Assembly (NCBI GenBank): GCA_010024875.1
Contig: RGFZ01000022.1
Coordinates: 1 to 43,956, forward strand
Origin: Oxalobacteraceae bacterium
GTDB taxonomy: Bacteria > Pseudomonadota > Gammaproteobacteria > Burkholderiales > Burkholderiaceae_D
Direction of reading: 5' to 3'
Length of the DNA stretch: 43,956 nt
In this document: positions 1-8,720 of the stretch, piece after piece
Layout: every line of letters begins with the position of its first letter
Numbering within the stretch: position 1 is the stretch's first letter
Notes under the pieces: model-generated
What the model was told of the DNA's origin: nothing
Databases searched by the model: none
The model's input: the letters and a program-made list of their open reading frames with translations, nothing else
Translations under genes and position numbers: made by a program

Positions 1-404
1 GCCAGCGAAGGCGAGAACAGAATCAGTACCGCCGTACCGAATAAACCACCAATCGCAGAGAATACCAACCCCGCACCCAGTGCGATCTCGGCCTGCCCTT
101 TCAGTGTCAGTTGATAGGCCTCGTCTGCATACGCTGCGGAGGCTGGCGTGCCCGGAATGCGCAGCAGCGCACCGGGAATGTCGCCGGAAAAAATCGCCAT
201 GGCAGTGGCCGTGACGATTGCCGCAACGGCAGGCACCGGCGGCATGAAAAAAGTCATGGGTACCAGGAGCGCGGTAGCCATCGTTGCCGTCAAGCCGGGT
301 ATGCAGCCAACGAAAAGGCCAAAGATCGCCGAGCACACAATTACCAGCATCACGTAGGGATCAAACACCATCCCCAATGCCTGCATCCAAATGGCCGTTG
401 TCAT
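1..404 (-). CDS. tctA: Tripartite tricarboxylate transporter large permease TctA (partial, N-terminal part)
   Basis: This is the large membrane subunit (about 500 residues when complete) of a TTT-family secondary transporter for carboxylates, located in the inner membrane. Only the first 134 codons are present; the reading frame stays open to the left edge of the window. The visible part has hydrophobic helices and the family's glycine-proline-rich motif GCIPGLTATMATALL near residues 33-47. A second conserved segment, FSGDIPGALLRIPGTPASAA, follows near residues 72-91. The start ATG at 404-402 is preceded by GAGGAG at good spacing. It lies 10 bases downstream of tctB on the same strand, so it is the last gene of a tctC-tctB-tctA operon. 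The substrate cannot be read from the sequence. Confidence 0.93.
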   Translation of the reverse strand, partial: MTTAIWMQALGMVFDPYVMLVIVCSAIFGLFVGCIPGLTATMATALLVPMTFFMPPVPAVAAIVTATAMAIFSGDIPGALLRIPGTPASAAYADEAYQLTLKGQAEIALGAGLVFSAIGGLFGTAVLILFSPSL

Positions 405-414
405 CGCACGCTCC

Positions 415-888
415 TCACCACTGTAAAGCTTGGAGAACACCCCATGGCAGGGGCACGCGCAAGCCTTTGTAAAAAACGGTGTGAATGACCAGTGTGATGA
501 GCACCGCCAGCGGCAATACCAGCACGCGGCGCACTGCAAGCGCCCAGAACATGGCTGCCAATATCGCCGTGCCACACAACAGAAAACCCAGCGGCTCGGA
601 GGCAACGATGTAGAACACCAGACAAGCGATGGTCACCAGAAAATTTCGCAGGTGATACCGCGACTTCATCCAGTCGCCGAGCGTGACCCATGCCTCTGTA
701 TGGGAGTCGGTCATGCCTTTGCGGATCAGCAGCAGCGCGCAGAGGATCAGCAAGATCGCCAGCAGGCCGGGGAACACGGCGGGTCCCACGCTTTGCCCGG
801 GGATCGCAGGATAGGTGCTGATATTAAACAGAATGGCAATGGCCAGCGCGAGCAGCGCCGCGCCGCTAACCGCATCGTTGAACCTCAT
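415..888 (-). CDS. tctB: Tripartite tricarboxylate transporter small permease TctB
   Basis: A 157-residue small membrane subunit of the TTT transporter, partner of TctA in the inner membrane. It has four hydrophobic segments (about residues 8-26, 38-56, 80-118 as a pair, and 122-143), which fits the four-helix TctB fold. The motif GPAVFPGLLAILL near residues 36-48 is typical of the family. The TAG stop of the upstream binding-protein gene overlaps the ribosome binding site of tctB (TAGGAG), indicating tight translational linkage. A membrane topology program and a TctB profile search would confirm it. The length is normal for the family. Confidence 0.92.
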   Translation of the reverse strand: MRFNDAVSGAALLALAIAILFNISTYPAIPGQSVGPAVFPGLLAILLILCALLLIRKGMTDSHTEAWVTLGDWMKSRYHLRNFLVTIACLVFYIVASEPLGFLLCGTAILAAMFWALAVRRVLVLPLAVLITLVIHTVFYKGLRVPLPWGVLQALQW

Positions 889-896
889 GCCTGCTC

Positions 897-1874
897 CTAT
901 TTCGTCAGACCCGCAGCCTTCATGGCCGAGCCCATATCAGAGTCGCTCTTGGCCATGAATTGCTCAAAGCCTTTCGCATCCGCATAGGTCAGTCCGAAGC
1001 CTCGGTTCGCGATGAAGCCCTGATACTCTTTGCTGTCGTAGATTTTTTTCAGCGCGGTGCCAAGCTTGGCCTGAATATCTGCAGGCAGGTTCTTCGGAGC
1101 CGCAATGCCGCGCCACGCGCCGATGGCCCAGCCGCTGCCGGTCGCGGTCTTAAGAGTCGGCACATTCGGAAAGAGTGAGGAAGCTTTGTCCGACATCAGC
1201 ACCAGCGGCCGTGCCTTGCCGGCATCGATCAGCGCACGCGCCTCGGGTAGTGAGCAGGTCACGAACTCCACACCGCCGGCCACCAGATCATTCATCGCCT
1301 GCGCGGCGCCATTCGCGGGTACCCAGGGCACGGTCGATGGCTCTATCTTCAGGTCCTTGAGCATGCCTGCCAGCGCGAGATGCCAGATACCGCCCTGCCC
1401 CGCACCCGATGCCTTGAACTTGCCCGGATTGGCCTTGATTGCCTTGAGAAGATCGTCGATGTTTTTGTACGCAGCATCGGCGCGCACGGTGACCCCGGCA
1501 GGATCGATGTTCATCATCGCAATCGGCGTGTAGTCGCGCGGCGTGAGTGGCGTCAGGCCAGTCCAGTGCAGCATGGAGATCTCAACCGTGATCATGCCCA
1601 GCGTATAACCATCGGGTACCGCAGAAGCAATTGCGGTATGACCCACTACGCCATTACCACCCGTGCGATTGACCACATTGATCGGCTGCCCCAGTTCTTT
1701 TTCGAGCAAAGACCCAATGATGCGCGCGATGGCATCGGTTCCGCCACCTGCGGCCCAGGGAACAATCAGCGTGATGGGACGAGATGGGTAATTGTCAGCA
1801 GCAAAGCTCGGAATCGCGACCGCAAACAAGAGCGCAAGGCTCGCAAACCAACGAGCCAAGGTGTGACGGATCAT
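897..1874 (-). CDS. tctC: Bug-family tripartite tricarboxylate transporter substrate-binding protein (TctC)
   Basis: A 325-residue periplasmic solute receptor that hands carboxylate-type ligands to the TctAB permease. It has a Sec signal peptide (about residues 1-25, ending SFAA). Family motifs follow: YPSRPITLIVPWAAGGGTD near residues 29-47, and the VPDGYTLG segment near residues 86-93. The second lobe has the typical PNVPTL segment near residue 237. Start ATG at 1874 is preceded by GGGAG. It is the first gene of the tctCBA operon. Such receptors are greatly expanded in Burkholderiales and most have unknown ligands, so no substrate is assigned here. Confidence 0.93.
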   Translation of the reverse strand: MIRHTLARWFASLALLFAVAIPSFAADNYPSRPITLIVPWAAGGGTDAIARIIGSLLEKELGQPINVVNRTGGNGVVGHTAIASAVPDGYTLGMITVEISMLHWTGLTPLTPRDYTPIAMMNIDPAGVTVRADAAYKNIDDLLKAIKANPGKFKASGAGQGGIWHLALAGMLKDLKIEPSTVPWVPANGAAQAMNDLVAGGVEFVTCSLPEARALIDAGKARPLVLMSDKASSLFPNVPTLKTATGSGWAIGAWRGIAAPKNLPADIQAKLGTALKKIYDSKEYQGFIANRGFGLTYADAKGFEQFMAKSDSDMGSAMKAAGLTK

Positions 1875-1989
1875 CGTGTGTCTCCCAGAGTATTGTTTTA
1901 TTTATAATGCGCGATGCTTGGCTCGCCCACGCACTATACCGGGAGCGCCATCGATTGCGGAGAGTAATTGCGAAGAGGCGAGGACAGTT

Positions 1990-2919
1990 TCAAGACTGCT
2001 TGCGCCAGCTGACCACCTCGGCCAACTCTTTCAGTGATACCTTCGGCGCCAGCTGACGTATGAAATCCACCGCGTATTCGCGCAGGAAAGCGCCACGACG
2101 CACAGCAATACGCGTAACGTTCGTCGCAAACAGATGGCTGGCAGGTATCGACTTCAAGCCTGTTGGCAAATACTCTGCCGCCATTGACGCGACGATACCG
2201 ACCCCCAGACCGAGCGATACATATTGCTGAATCACGTCTGAATCCATTGCGGTCAGCACGATGTCCGGCTCGACGCCTTTGTCGCGAAACGCTTCATCGA
2301 TATGACTGCGACCCGTGAAACCTTTGTCATAGGTAATCAGCGGGTAAGACGCGAGATGATCGAGTGTCACCTGTTTGATTTTCAGTAGCGGATGCGCCTC
2401 CGGCACGACGATCACATGATGCCACTGGTAGCAAGGGAAAGAGACTAGCTCATCGAAGCGAGACAAACCCTCAGTCGCGATACCGATATCGGCTTTTCCA
2501 GACAATACCCATTCAGCGATATGTTCGGGCGCGCTCTGCTGAAGCGCGATGCGCACATGAGGATAGGTCGTACGAAAATGCTGCACGGCGCGCGGCAGTA
2601 CATAGCGCGTCTGTGTATGCGTTGCAGCGACAGACAAGGTGCCGGAATCCTTGCCGGCATACGTTTCACCGGCGCGCTGCAGGTTTTCTGCCTCAAGCAA
2701 CAGACGTTCGATGATATGCAAGACCTCTTTGCCGGGTTCGGTCAGTCCGGTCAGCCGCTTGCCATTGCGCTCGAAGATGTCGATGCCGAGCTCTTCCTCC
2801 AGTTCGCGGATCTGCCGGCTGACACCCGGCTGCGAGGTGAACAAGACATTCGCGACCTCGGTCAGACTGAAACTCTGACGGACGGTTTCGCGCACCGAGC
2901 GCAGCTGCTGGAAATTCAC
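1990..2919 (-). CDS. LysR-type regulator, CysB/Cbl family
   Basis: A 309-residue LysR-type transcription factor. The N-terminal winged helix-turn-helix (about residues 1-60) contains the CysB/Cbl-like segment SLTEVANVLFTSQPGVSRQI, and the rest is a periplasmic-binding-protein-like inducer domain. Proteins of this family switch on sulfate and sulfonate uptake when sulfur is scarce, with acetylserine or APS as ligand. The gene sits 11 bases downstream of cysA on the same strand, so it is likely co-transcribed with the sulfate permease it probably controls. The start is GTG at 2919, preceded by GAGGAG; no ATG fits as well. I cannot decide between CysB and Cbl from sequence alone, so no symbol is given. 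Confidence 0.93.
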   Translation of the reverse strand: MNFQQLRSVRETVRQSFSLTEVANVLFTSQPGVSRQIRELEEELGIDIFERNGKRLTGLTEPGKEVLHIIERLLLEAENLQRAGETYAGKDSGTLSVAATHTQTRYVLPRAVQHFRTTYPHVRIALQQSAPEHIAEWVLSGKADIGIATEGLSRFDELVSFPCYQWHHVIVVPEAHPLLKIKQVTLDHLASYPLITYDKGFTGRSHIDEAFRDKGVEPDIVLTAMDSDVIQQYVSLGLGVGIVASMAAEYLPTGLKSIPASHLFATNVTRIAVRRGAFLREYAVDFIRQLAPKVSLKELAEVVSWRKQS

Positions 2920-2930
2920 TGGTTTTCTCC

Positions 2931-3998
2931 TCAGGCGGCGTCTTGCAGAAACACGCGTACCCGCTTCGGCCGAACCAGAACTTTGGCGCCTTGCTGCAAA
3001 TTCAGTCGTGCAAAATGATCTGCCGGCAGCTGGGCCTCGATCAGGCTGCTGTCATCGCCACGCTGAAGCTCCAGCTGCGCGAGCGGCCCGATCGCATGCA
3101 CGCGCTTGAGTTCGGCAACGATACCCTGCGCGCCCGGCACAAATGGCTCGACTTCCAACTCATGCGGGCGCACATAGGCGATGCCGGCAGCATCCCGCGC
3201 CTGATCATGATCAGGGACCGGCAGCGATGCACCCGCTGCAGCCATCACGCCTTCGTTCACGCGACCATGGAAAAGATTCACATTACCAAGAAAACCATAA
3301 ACAAATGGGGATGCTGGCTGGTTGTAAACCTCGGCCGGCGCGCCGACCTGCTCCACCCGGCCTTTGTTCATCAGCACCACGCGGTCAGCGACTTCGAGCG
3401 CTTCTTCCTGATCGTGGGTCACGAAGATACTGGTTACGTGCAATTCATCATGCAGACGGCGCAGCCAGCGGCGCAATTCCTTGCGCACTTTCGCATCCAG
3501 TGCACCAAAAGGTTCGTCGAGCAGCAGCACGCGCGGCTCAACAGCCAGCGCGCGCGCGAGCGCGATGCGCTGACGCTGCCCGCCAGAGAGTTGTGAGGGG
3601 TAACGATCGGCAAGCCAGTCCAGCTGCACTAGCGACAACAGCTGCATGACTTTCTCGCGGATCTGCGCTTCGCTGGGGCGCAGCTTGCGCGGTTTGACGC
3701 GCAGACCAAACGCGATATTGTCGAACACGCTCATGTGACGGAATAGCGCATAGTGCTGGAACACGAATCCGACTTGCCGCTCGCGTACGTGGCGCTCTGA
3801 GGCATCCTGACCGTCAAGCAGCACCTGCCCTTGATCAGACTGCTCCAGCCCGGCGATCAGGCGCAGCAGCGTCGTCTTGCCACACCCGGAAGGCCCCAGC
3901 AGCGCGGTCAGCTCGCCCGACGGAAAATCCAGCGACACATTGTCCAGCGCGACAAAACTGCCGAAGCGTTTGCCGATGTGACGTACTTCGATACTCAT
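2931..3998 (-). CDS. cysA: Sulfate/thiosulfate ABC transporter ATP-binding protein CysA
   Basis: A 355-residue ATPase that powers sulfate/thiosulfate import together with CysT and CysW on the inner face of the cytoplasmic membrane. Walker A is GPSGCGKT at residues 35-42, the Q-loop glutamine is at 81, the ABC signature LSGGQ at 137-141, Walker B ends in DE at 161-162, and the switch histidine is H195. The C-terminal part matches the TOBE-like regulatory domain. I place the start at 3998 (MSIEVRHIG) because its ATG overlaps the cysW stop as ATGA; a longer frame beginning at 4046 adds 16 residues foreign to the family. The order cysT-cysW-cysA is the usual one. Confidence 0.96.
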   Translation of the reverse strand: MSIEVRHIGKRFGSFVALDNVSLDFPSGELTALLGPSGCGKTTLLRLIAGLEQSDQGQVLLDGQDASERHVRERQVGFVFQHYALFRHMSVFDNIAFGLRVKPRKLRPSEAQIREKVMQLLSLVQLDWLADRYPSQLSGGQRQRIALARALAVEPRVLLLDEPFGALDAKVRKELRRWLRRLHDELHVTSIFVTHDQEEALEVADRVVLMNKGRVEQVGAPAEVYNQPASPFVYGFLGNVNLFHGRVNEGVMAAAGASLPVPDHDQARDAAGIAYVRPHELEVEPFVPGAQGIVAELKRVHAIGPLAQLELQRGDDSSLIEAQLPADHFARLNLQQGAKVLVRPKRVRVFLQDAA

Positions 3999-4900
3999 GA
4001 ACTTTCTCCCATGCGCAGCGCGGCAGATTCCGCACTTGCGCGCCATTCAACAAAGGTTTTCAGCGCCAGCGTTGCCAGTGCCAGCAGCGCCAGCAGCGAA
4101 GCCACGGCGAAAGCCGCAGCAAAGTTGTATTCGTTGTAGAGGATCTCAACTTGCAGCGGCATGGTGTTGGTCTCGCCCCGAATATGACCCGACACGACCG
4201 AAACCGCGCCAAACTCGCCCATCGCACGCGCATTGCAGAGAATCACGCCGTAGAGCAGACCCCATTTGATATTGGGCAGCGTCACATGCCAGAAGATGCG
4301 CCAGCCCGACGCGCCCAGAACGAGCGCCGCCTCTTCTTCCTCGGTACCTTGCGATTGCATCAGCGGTATCAGTTCGCGCGCAACAAAGGGAAAGGTCACA
4401 AATACCGTTGCCAGCACAATGCCGGGCACGGCAAACAAGATCTGAATGTCATGCTCCATCAGCCAGGCACCAAACCATCCATGTGCGCCGAACAGCAGCA
4501 CATAGATCAGGCCGGAAATCACGGGCGATACGGAAAACGGCAAATCGATCAGCGTCAGCAAGAGGTTCTTGCCGAAGAATTCAAACTTGGTGATCGCCCA
4601 AGAGGCAGCCACACCAAAAACGAGATTGGCCGGTACCGCAATCGCTGCCGTCATCAGGGTCAGACGTATCGCCGAGCGGGCATCCTCATCGACGATCGCC
4701 GCCAGATAAGCCGACCAACCCTTGCGCAATGCTTCGGTGAACACCACTGCCAGAGGGATTAGAAGAAACAACAGCGCAAAAGCCAGTGCGATCGTGATCA
4801 GCAGCGCACGAACCCAGCGGGGTTCGGTGGTCGCCGCCGGCGCAAAAACAGGCTCGAAACGAACCAGGTCCGCATCCAGAGCAGGTACTGCCGTAGTCAT
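3995..4900 (-). CDS. cysW: Sulfate ABC transporter permease CysW
   Basis: A 301-residue inner membrane permease, one of the two transmembrane subunits of the sulfate importer. It has about six hydrophobic helices after a roughly 30-residue cytoplasmic N-terminus. The family segment [20 protein letters not shown] (about residues 222-241) includes the coupling EAA-like region that contacts CysA. Both ends overlap their neighbours by four bases (ATGA at 4900-4897 with cysT and at 3998-3995 with cysA), so the three genes are translationally coupled. Length agrees with CysW proteins (about 290 residues). Confidence 0.95.
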   Translation of the reverse strand: MTTAVPALDADLVRFEPVFAPAATTEPRWVRALLITIALAFALLFLLIPLAVVFTEALRKGWSAYLAAIVDEDARSAIRLTLMTAAIAVPANLVFGVAASWAITKFEFFGKNLLLTLIDLPFSVSPVISGLIYVLLFGAHGWFGAWLMEHDIQILFAVPGIVLATVFVTFPFVARELIPLMQSQGTEEEEAALVLGASGWRIFWHVTLPNIKWGLLYGVILCNARAMGEFGAVSVVSGHIRGETNTMPLQVEILYNEYNFAAAFAVASLLALLALATLALKTFVEWRASAESAALRMGESS

Positions 4901-5772
4901 GTCGTCTCCTTACGGCCGTGATTCCTGACCCAGGCCTGCAAGAGATTGATCGTCAACAGCATCGCAAAAGACGCGGCCAGCATGACAACCGCAATCGCCG
5001 TTGCTCCCGCATAGTCGTACTGCTCCAGCTTGGTGACAATCAGCAGCGGTACGATCTCGGACACCATGGGCATGTTCCCGGCAATGAAAATCACGGATCC
5101 ATACTCGCCAAGAGAGCGCGCAAAGGCCAGCGCAAAGCCGGTCAGCAGCGCAGGAAGAATGGTCGGAAAGATCACTTGTGTGAAGGTCTGCAGGCGCGTG
5201 GCACCAAGACAGGCAGCAGCCTCTTCCAGCTCCCGCTCGGATTCTTCGAGCACGGGCTGCAAGGTACGCACCACAAAGGGCAAGCCGATGAACACCAGCG
5301 CGACGGCAACGCCGAGCGGAGTAAACGCCACTTTGATGTCGTAGGGCGCGAGCAGGCTGCCTATCCACCCATTTGACGCATACAGCGCTGTCAGCGCGAT
5401 GCCGGCCACCGCCGTGGGCAACGCGAACGGCAAATCAATCAGTGCGTCCAGCAACCGTTTTCCGGGGAAGTCGTAGCGCACCAGCACCCAGGCCAGCACC
5501 GTGCCGAAGACGGCGTTGATCATCGCCGCAACGAGCGACGCGCCAAAGGTCAACCGGTACGCCGCCAATACACGAGGTGAGCTCACCGTGTTCCAGAAAG
5601 CATCCCAGCTCATCGTTAGGGTCTTGAAAACCAGTGCAGACAGGGGTAGCAGCACGATCAGTGACAGATACAAGACCGTGAAGCCGAGCGCCAGATGAAA
5701 GCCCGGCAGCACACGTCGGCTGGCGGAGCTACTGGAGTTCAAAGAAGAAAAAGCTGGGATCATTTTGATCAT
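4897..5772 (-). CDS. cysT: Sulfate ABC transporter permease CysT (CysU)
   Basis: A 291-residue inner membrane permease of the sulfate importer. It shows about six hydrophobic helices and the family segment [17 protein letters not shown] (about residues 214-230), the counterpart of the CysW motif. The start at 5772 is not certain: ATG codons occur at 5772 and 5763 and neither has a convincing ribosome binding site. The first 15-20 residues (serine-rich) are probably cytoplasmic. It is the first gene of cysT-cysW-cysA. A terminator ends the upstream porin gene, so a separate promoter is expected in 5773-5857. Confidence 0.94.
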   Translation of the reverse strand: MIKMIPAFSSLNSSSSASRRVLPGFHLALGFTVLYLSLIVLLPLSALVFKTLTMSWDAFWNTVSSPRVLAAYRLTFGASLVAAMINAVFGTVLAWVLVRYDFPGKRLLDALIDLPFALPTAVAGIALTALYASNGWIGSLLAPYDIKVAFTPLGVAVALVFIGLPFVVRTLQPVLEESERELEEAAACLGATRLQTFTQVIFPTILPALLTGFALAFARSLGEYGSVIFIAGNMPMVSEIVPLLIVTKLEQYDYAGATAIAVVMLAASFAMLLTINLLQAWVRNHGRKETT

Positions 5773-5817
5773 TTTTTGGGCGAAGGCGGCATCTTTGCAT
5801 CCGATCGCTATAAATAA

Positions 5818-5851
5818 AACGAATTTTTCGGCATTTCCTTAGAAGGATTCC
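5818..5851. promoter_or_regulatory. Putative cysT regulatory segment with motifs shared with the sbp upstream region
   Basis: This short gap between the porin terminator and cysT carries AACGAATTT (5818-5826) and AGGATTCC (5844-5851) on the plus strand. The same two words occur upstream of sbp, at 8502-8510 (same orientation) and 8489-8496 (opposite orientation). Because both genes belong to the sulfate module and sit next to a CysB/Cbl-type regulator gene, these may be parts of its binding sites. Order and spacing differ between the two regions, so the assignment is weak. Confidence 0.25.
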
Positions 5852-5856
5852 AAATA

Positions 5857-5892
5857 AAGAAAAAGCCCCTGCCTCTGACGAGGACAAGGGCT
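5857..5892 (-). terminator. Rho-independent terminator after the porin gene
   Basis: On the minus strand a GC-rich hairpin with arms around AGCCCTTG and AGGGGCT (5864-5892, one bulge) is followed directly by TTTTTCTTTATTT. It lies 21 bases past the porin stop codon. It would end transcription from sbp-porin and separate it from cysTWA. Confidence 0.75.
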
Positions 5893-5913
5893 GCCCGGAG
5901 AGGAGGCAAAACT

Positions 5914-7329
5914 TCAGAATGCCAACTGGTAACGTGCGACCAGGAAGCGCTCGATATCGCCTTTGAGCACACTGCCGGTTTTCACGTTGTCAAATGAGGT
6001 GAGGTCGTAATTGACAGCGACCCGCGAGGATTCGTTCAGGTACCAATTCAGTCCCACGCCCCAGGTCCTTGCCGCAGTCGCATAGCCTTTGGCGGTGTCT
6101 GCATAGAGGGATGCCTTGTCATCGAGGCGGTTCTCCTGATAACGGGCCAGCAGCTCCACGGCACCCCAGCCGCCGTCGGCGCCAGGCTTGAATGGGGAAT
6201 AGGGCTTCACACCCCTGAACGAGGCATCCTCTCCAGTCAGCAGCCAAGAGGCTGCGACCTGCCATGCGTCGTTTTTCAGGCTGCCGGCAGTAGTGCCACT
6301 TCTCACTGCTTGATCAACGACCGCATACTCGGCAATGACACCCAGCGGGCCAGCGTAGTAGTAGGCTTGCGGCGAAAGACGGTTGCGCTTGCCGTCGGCC
6401 GTCGTTGCAGAGGCATAGCTGAAGAAGTTATAGGCCTGACCCGGGGTCCTGAAAGAAGACAGGCTGTTCTTGCTAGAGTTACTCCAAGTACCGGCAAGCC
6501 CGACGCCCAGCCCAGCCAGCGCACTGTCCGTTCCTGCAAACGGTGTCGAGAAAATCCTGGCTGCAAAATCCTTGGCCTGGTTCTCGTCCTGACTGGTGAA
6601 ATTTTCGCCGCCATCTCTCACTCCGTTGAACAAGCCCAGCGCATAATTGACTTTTTTATCTGCCACTTCGCCATATAGCGAGATGCCGAGGTCACGATTC
6701 GGCAAAATATTGTTGCTGACGTAGCTGCGCTCAATGAACTTGATATCGCTACCGCTCTGCAGACGCTCAAGGCCCACAAAAGGCTTGAATTTACCGATAC
6801 GTATCGATGCCTCTGGATTGTGCCGGACGTCGAGGTACGCATCGATGACCCGCGCTTTGTTCTGCGCCACACCGGAAGTTGCTGAACCATCGCCGCTCTC
6901 AGCAAACTCCGGCGTAAAGCGGAACCCGTACTTGCCGTGAACCGTGCCCTCGAAAGTGGGACGGATGCGTCGGGCGAGAAAGCCATCAAAGACGGATGAA
7001 GCGGGTCCCGAACCATCAAACTGACGGTAATCGAATTGCGCAAGACCTCTCAATTTGTATTCAAAATTACCGTCGGCCGATTTGATGCCAAAGCCTTTGT
7101 CGCTGGCGGACACCACCGCGACGCTTTTCTGACGGGCTGCCGCCTCCTCGGCCGCGATTTCCTGCTTGCGGTCTAATACACGGATGCGCTGATCCAACTC
7201 TTCGATCAACGCCTTCAAACGATTGATCTCTTGTTGGTCATTGGCCTGGACGGGCAGAACCGACATCAGGCTGCTGGCAATCAGCAGGCGTAACAGAGGC
7301 CTGCCCGGCTTGTGATAAGCGGGTTTCAT
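5914..7329 (-). CDS. OprO/OprP-type anion porin, probably for sulfate
   Basis: A 471-residue outer membrane porin of the phosphate-selective OprO/OprP family. It has a signal peptide (about residues 1-29, ending VQA) and a short coiled coil (about 32-67, heptad-rich in L, I, E, R) of the kind that trimerises these porins. A long beta-barrel domain follows, starting at DKGFGIKSADGNFEYKLRGL and ending in the aromatic-terminated strand VARYQLAF, as expected for BAM recognition. Start ATG at 7329 has AAGGAAA upstream. Known OprP/OprO proteins take up phosphate or pyrophosphate. Here the gene lies between sbp and cysT, so sulfate or other oxyanions are the likelier substrate; that is inference from context. 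Confidence 0.88.
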   Translation of the reverse strand: MKPAYHKPGRPLLRLLIASSLMSVLPVQANDQQEINRLKALIEELDQRIRVLDRKQEIAAEEAAARQKSVAVVSASDKGFGIKSADGNFEYKLRGLAQFDYRQFDGSGPASSVFDGFLARRIRPTFEGTVHGKYGFRFTPEFAESGDGSATSGVAQNKARVIDAYLDVRHNPEASIRIGKFKPFVGLERLQSGSDIKFIERSYVSNNILPNRDLGISLYGEVADKKVNYALGLFNGVRDGGENFTSQDENQAKDFAARIFSTPFAGTDSALAGLGVGLAGTWSNSSKNSLSSFRTPGQAYNFFSYASATTADGKRNRLSPQAYYYAGPLGVIAEYAVVDQAVRSGTTAGSLKNDAWQVAASWLLTGEDASFRGVKPYSPFKPGADGGWGAVELLARYQENRLDDKASLYADTAKGYATAARTWGVGLNWYLNESSRVAVNYDLTSFDNVKTGSVLKGDIERFLVARYQLAF

Positions 7330-7356
7330 GGGTTTCCTTTCTTGGTTTTCTTGGCG

Positions 7357-7372
7357 CCGGGCATGCGCCCGG
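7357..7372. repeat. Perfect GC-rich inverted repeat between sbp and porin
   Basis: CCGGGC-ATGC-GCCCGG forms a 6-bp stem with a 4-base loop in the 101-base gap between sbp and the porin gene. No T-tract follows on the minus strand, so it is not a classical terminator. It might protect the sbp transcript or reduce read-through into the porin gene. Confidence 0.4.
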
Positions 7373-7430
7373 GCCGGAGGACATCAGAAAAACGGAAGAT
7401 TAGTCAGAGGAGGAGAACAGAACAGCATGC

Positions 7431-8441
7431 TTACTTGCTCTGGTAAATCTGATCGAACACGCCACCATCAGCAAAATGCGTGCGCTGCGCCTTGGTCCAG
7501 CCGCCAGCGATTTCGTCGATGGTGAGCAGCTTTACCTTTGGGAATTGCGCGGCATACTTTTTCGCAATCTTTTCATTGGTCGGTCGATAATAATTCTGTG
7601 CCGCGATCTCTTGACCTTCCTCCGTATACAGATACTGGAGATAAGCCTCCGCCTGCTTGCGCGTACCGCGGCGATCAACCACCTTGTCGACCACTGTCAC
7701 CGGTGGCTCTGCCAGCACACTCACCGAGGGAACCACGATCTCCACCTTCTCAGGCCCCAGTTCCTTGATCGCCAGCAGCGCCTCGTTCTCCCAGGTCAGC
7801 AATACATCACCGATGCCGCGTTCGATGAACGTCGTGGTTGATCCGCGCGCACCTGAGTCGAGCACGGGTACGTTCTTGTAGATCTTGGACAAGAACTCTT
7901 GCGCCGATTTCTCATTACCGCCCGGCTGTTTGATCGCATAACCCCATGCCGCCAGGTGATTCCAGCGCGCGCCGCCGGAAGTCTTGGGATTGGGGGTGAT
8001 GACCGACAGGCCGGAGCGTACGAGGTCCCCCCAATCTTTGATACCTTTGGGGTTACCTTTTCGAACCAGAAAAACAATGGTCGAGCTGTAGGGCGTGCTA
8101 CTGTGCGGAAGACGTTTCTGCCAGTCTTTCGCGATCAATCCACGCTGTGCGATCTCGTCAATATCGTAGGCGAGCGCCAGCGTGACCACGTCAGCCTGAA
8201 GACCATCGATCACCGCGCGAGCCTGCTTGCCCGAGCCACCATGAGACTGTTTGATCTTTAGGTCTTCGCCGGATTTGGACTTCCAGTGAGCGGCAAAAGC
8301 CTTGTTGAAATCCTGATAAAGTTCACGCGTGGGGTCGTAAGAGACATTTAGCATCGATGTCTCTGCTGCTGTGGATGGCAACGAAGCGGAGACCGTCAGC
8401 GCCACCCCGAGAGTCAGATACGACAAGAACTTTTTCGCCAT
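7431..8441 (-). CDS. sbp: Periplasmic sulfate-binding protein Sbp
   Basis: A 336-residue periplasmic receptor for sulfate that feeds the CysTWA importer. It has a signal peptide (about residues 1-26, ending STAA) followed by the family's [19 protein letters not shown] (about residues 31-49). The anion-binding [18 protein letters not shown] segment is near residues 64-81, and [15 protein letters not shown] lies near 155-169. The start ATG at 8441 is preceded by AAGGAG, a strong ribosome binding site. It is the first gene of the sulfate module. Sbp and CysP are close relatives; I favour Sbp from these motifs. Confidence 0.95.
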   Translation of the reverse strand: MAKKFLSYLTLGVALTVSASLPSTAAETSMLNVSYDPTRELYQDFNKAFAAHWKSKSGEDLKIKQSHGGSGKQARAVIDGLQADVVTLALAYDIDEIAQRGLIAKDWQKRLPHSSTPYSSTIVFLVRKGNPKGIKDWGDLVRSGLSVITPNPKTSGGARWNHLAAWGYAIKQPGGNEKSAQEFLSKIYKNVPVLDSGARGSTTTFIERGIGDVLLTWENEALLAIKELGPEKVEIVVPSVSVLAEPPVTVVDKVVDRRGTRKQAEAYLQYLYTEEGQEIAAQNYYRPTNEKIAKKYAAQFPKVKLLTIDEIAGGWTKAQRTHFADGGVFDQIYQSK

Positions 8442-8488
8442 GATTTTTCTCCTTAGACAAATATCGATGGCCGAAGCTTATTCTTGCA

Positions 8489-8510
8489 GGAATCCTGTGT
8501 GAACGAATTT
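8489..8510. promoter_or_regulatory. Putative sbp regulatory segment
   Basis: GGAATCCT (8489-8496) and AACGAATTT (8502-8510) lie 50-70 bases upstream of sbp and recur, in another arrangement, upstream of cysT (5818-5851). The surrounding 279-base gap (8442-8720) between the divergent genes sbp and the orphan at 8721 holds no other gene that I can see. The AT-rich stretch around 8500-8540 probably contains the sbp promoter. Confidence 0.25.
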
Positions 8511-8720
8511 ATTTGCTCTTGCTTATGCGGATAATTCATTAAACCAGTCAGAGATCGAGCCGCGCCAAGCCGACCTAGGTGGCCGTTGACTCTACTGTCG
8601 TCAGATGACCATCACACCATAGTAAGCTGCGCACGCATCCTTGCGGCCAGACAACCACCGCTAGATTGCCGGCTTGGGTAAGCTGGACTCTCTATTACCA
8701 GTGGCTCTGCCTCAGCTGCT

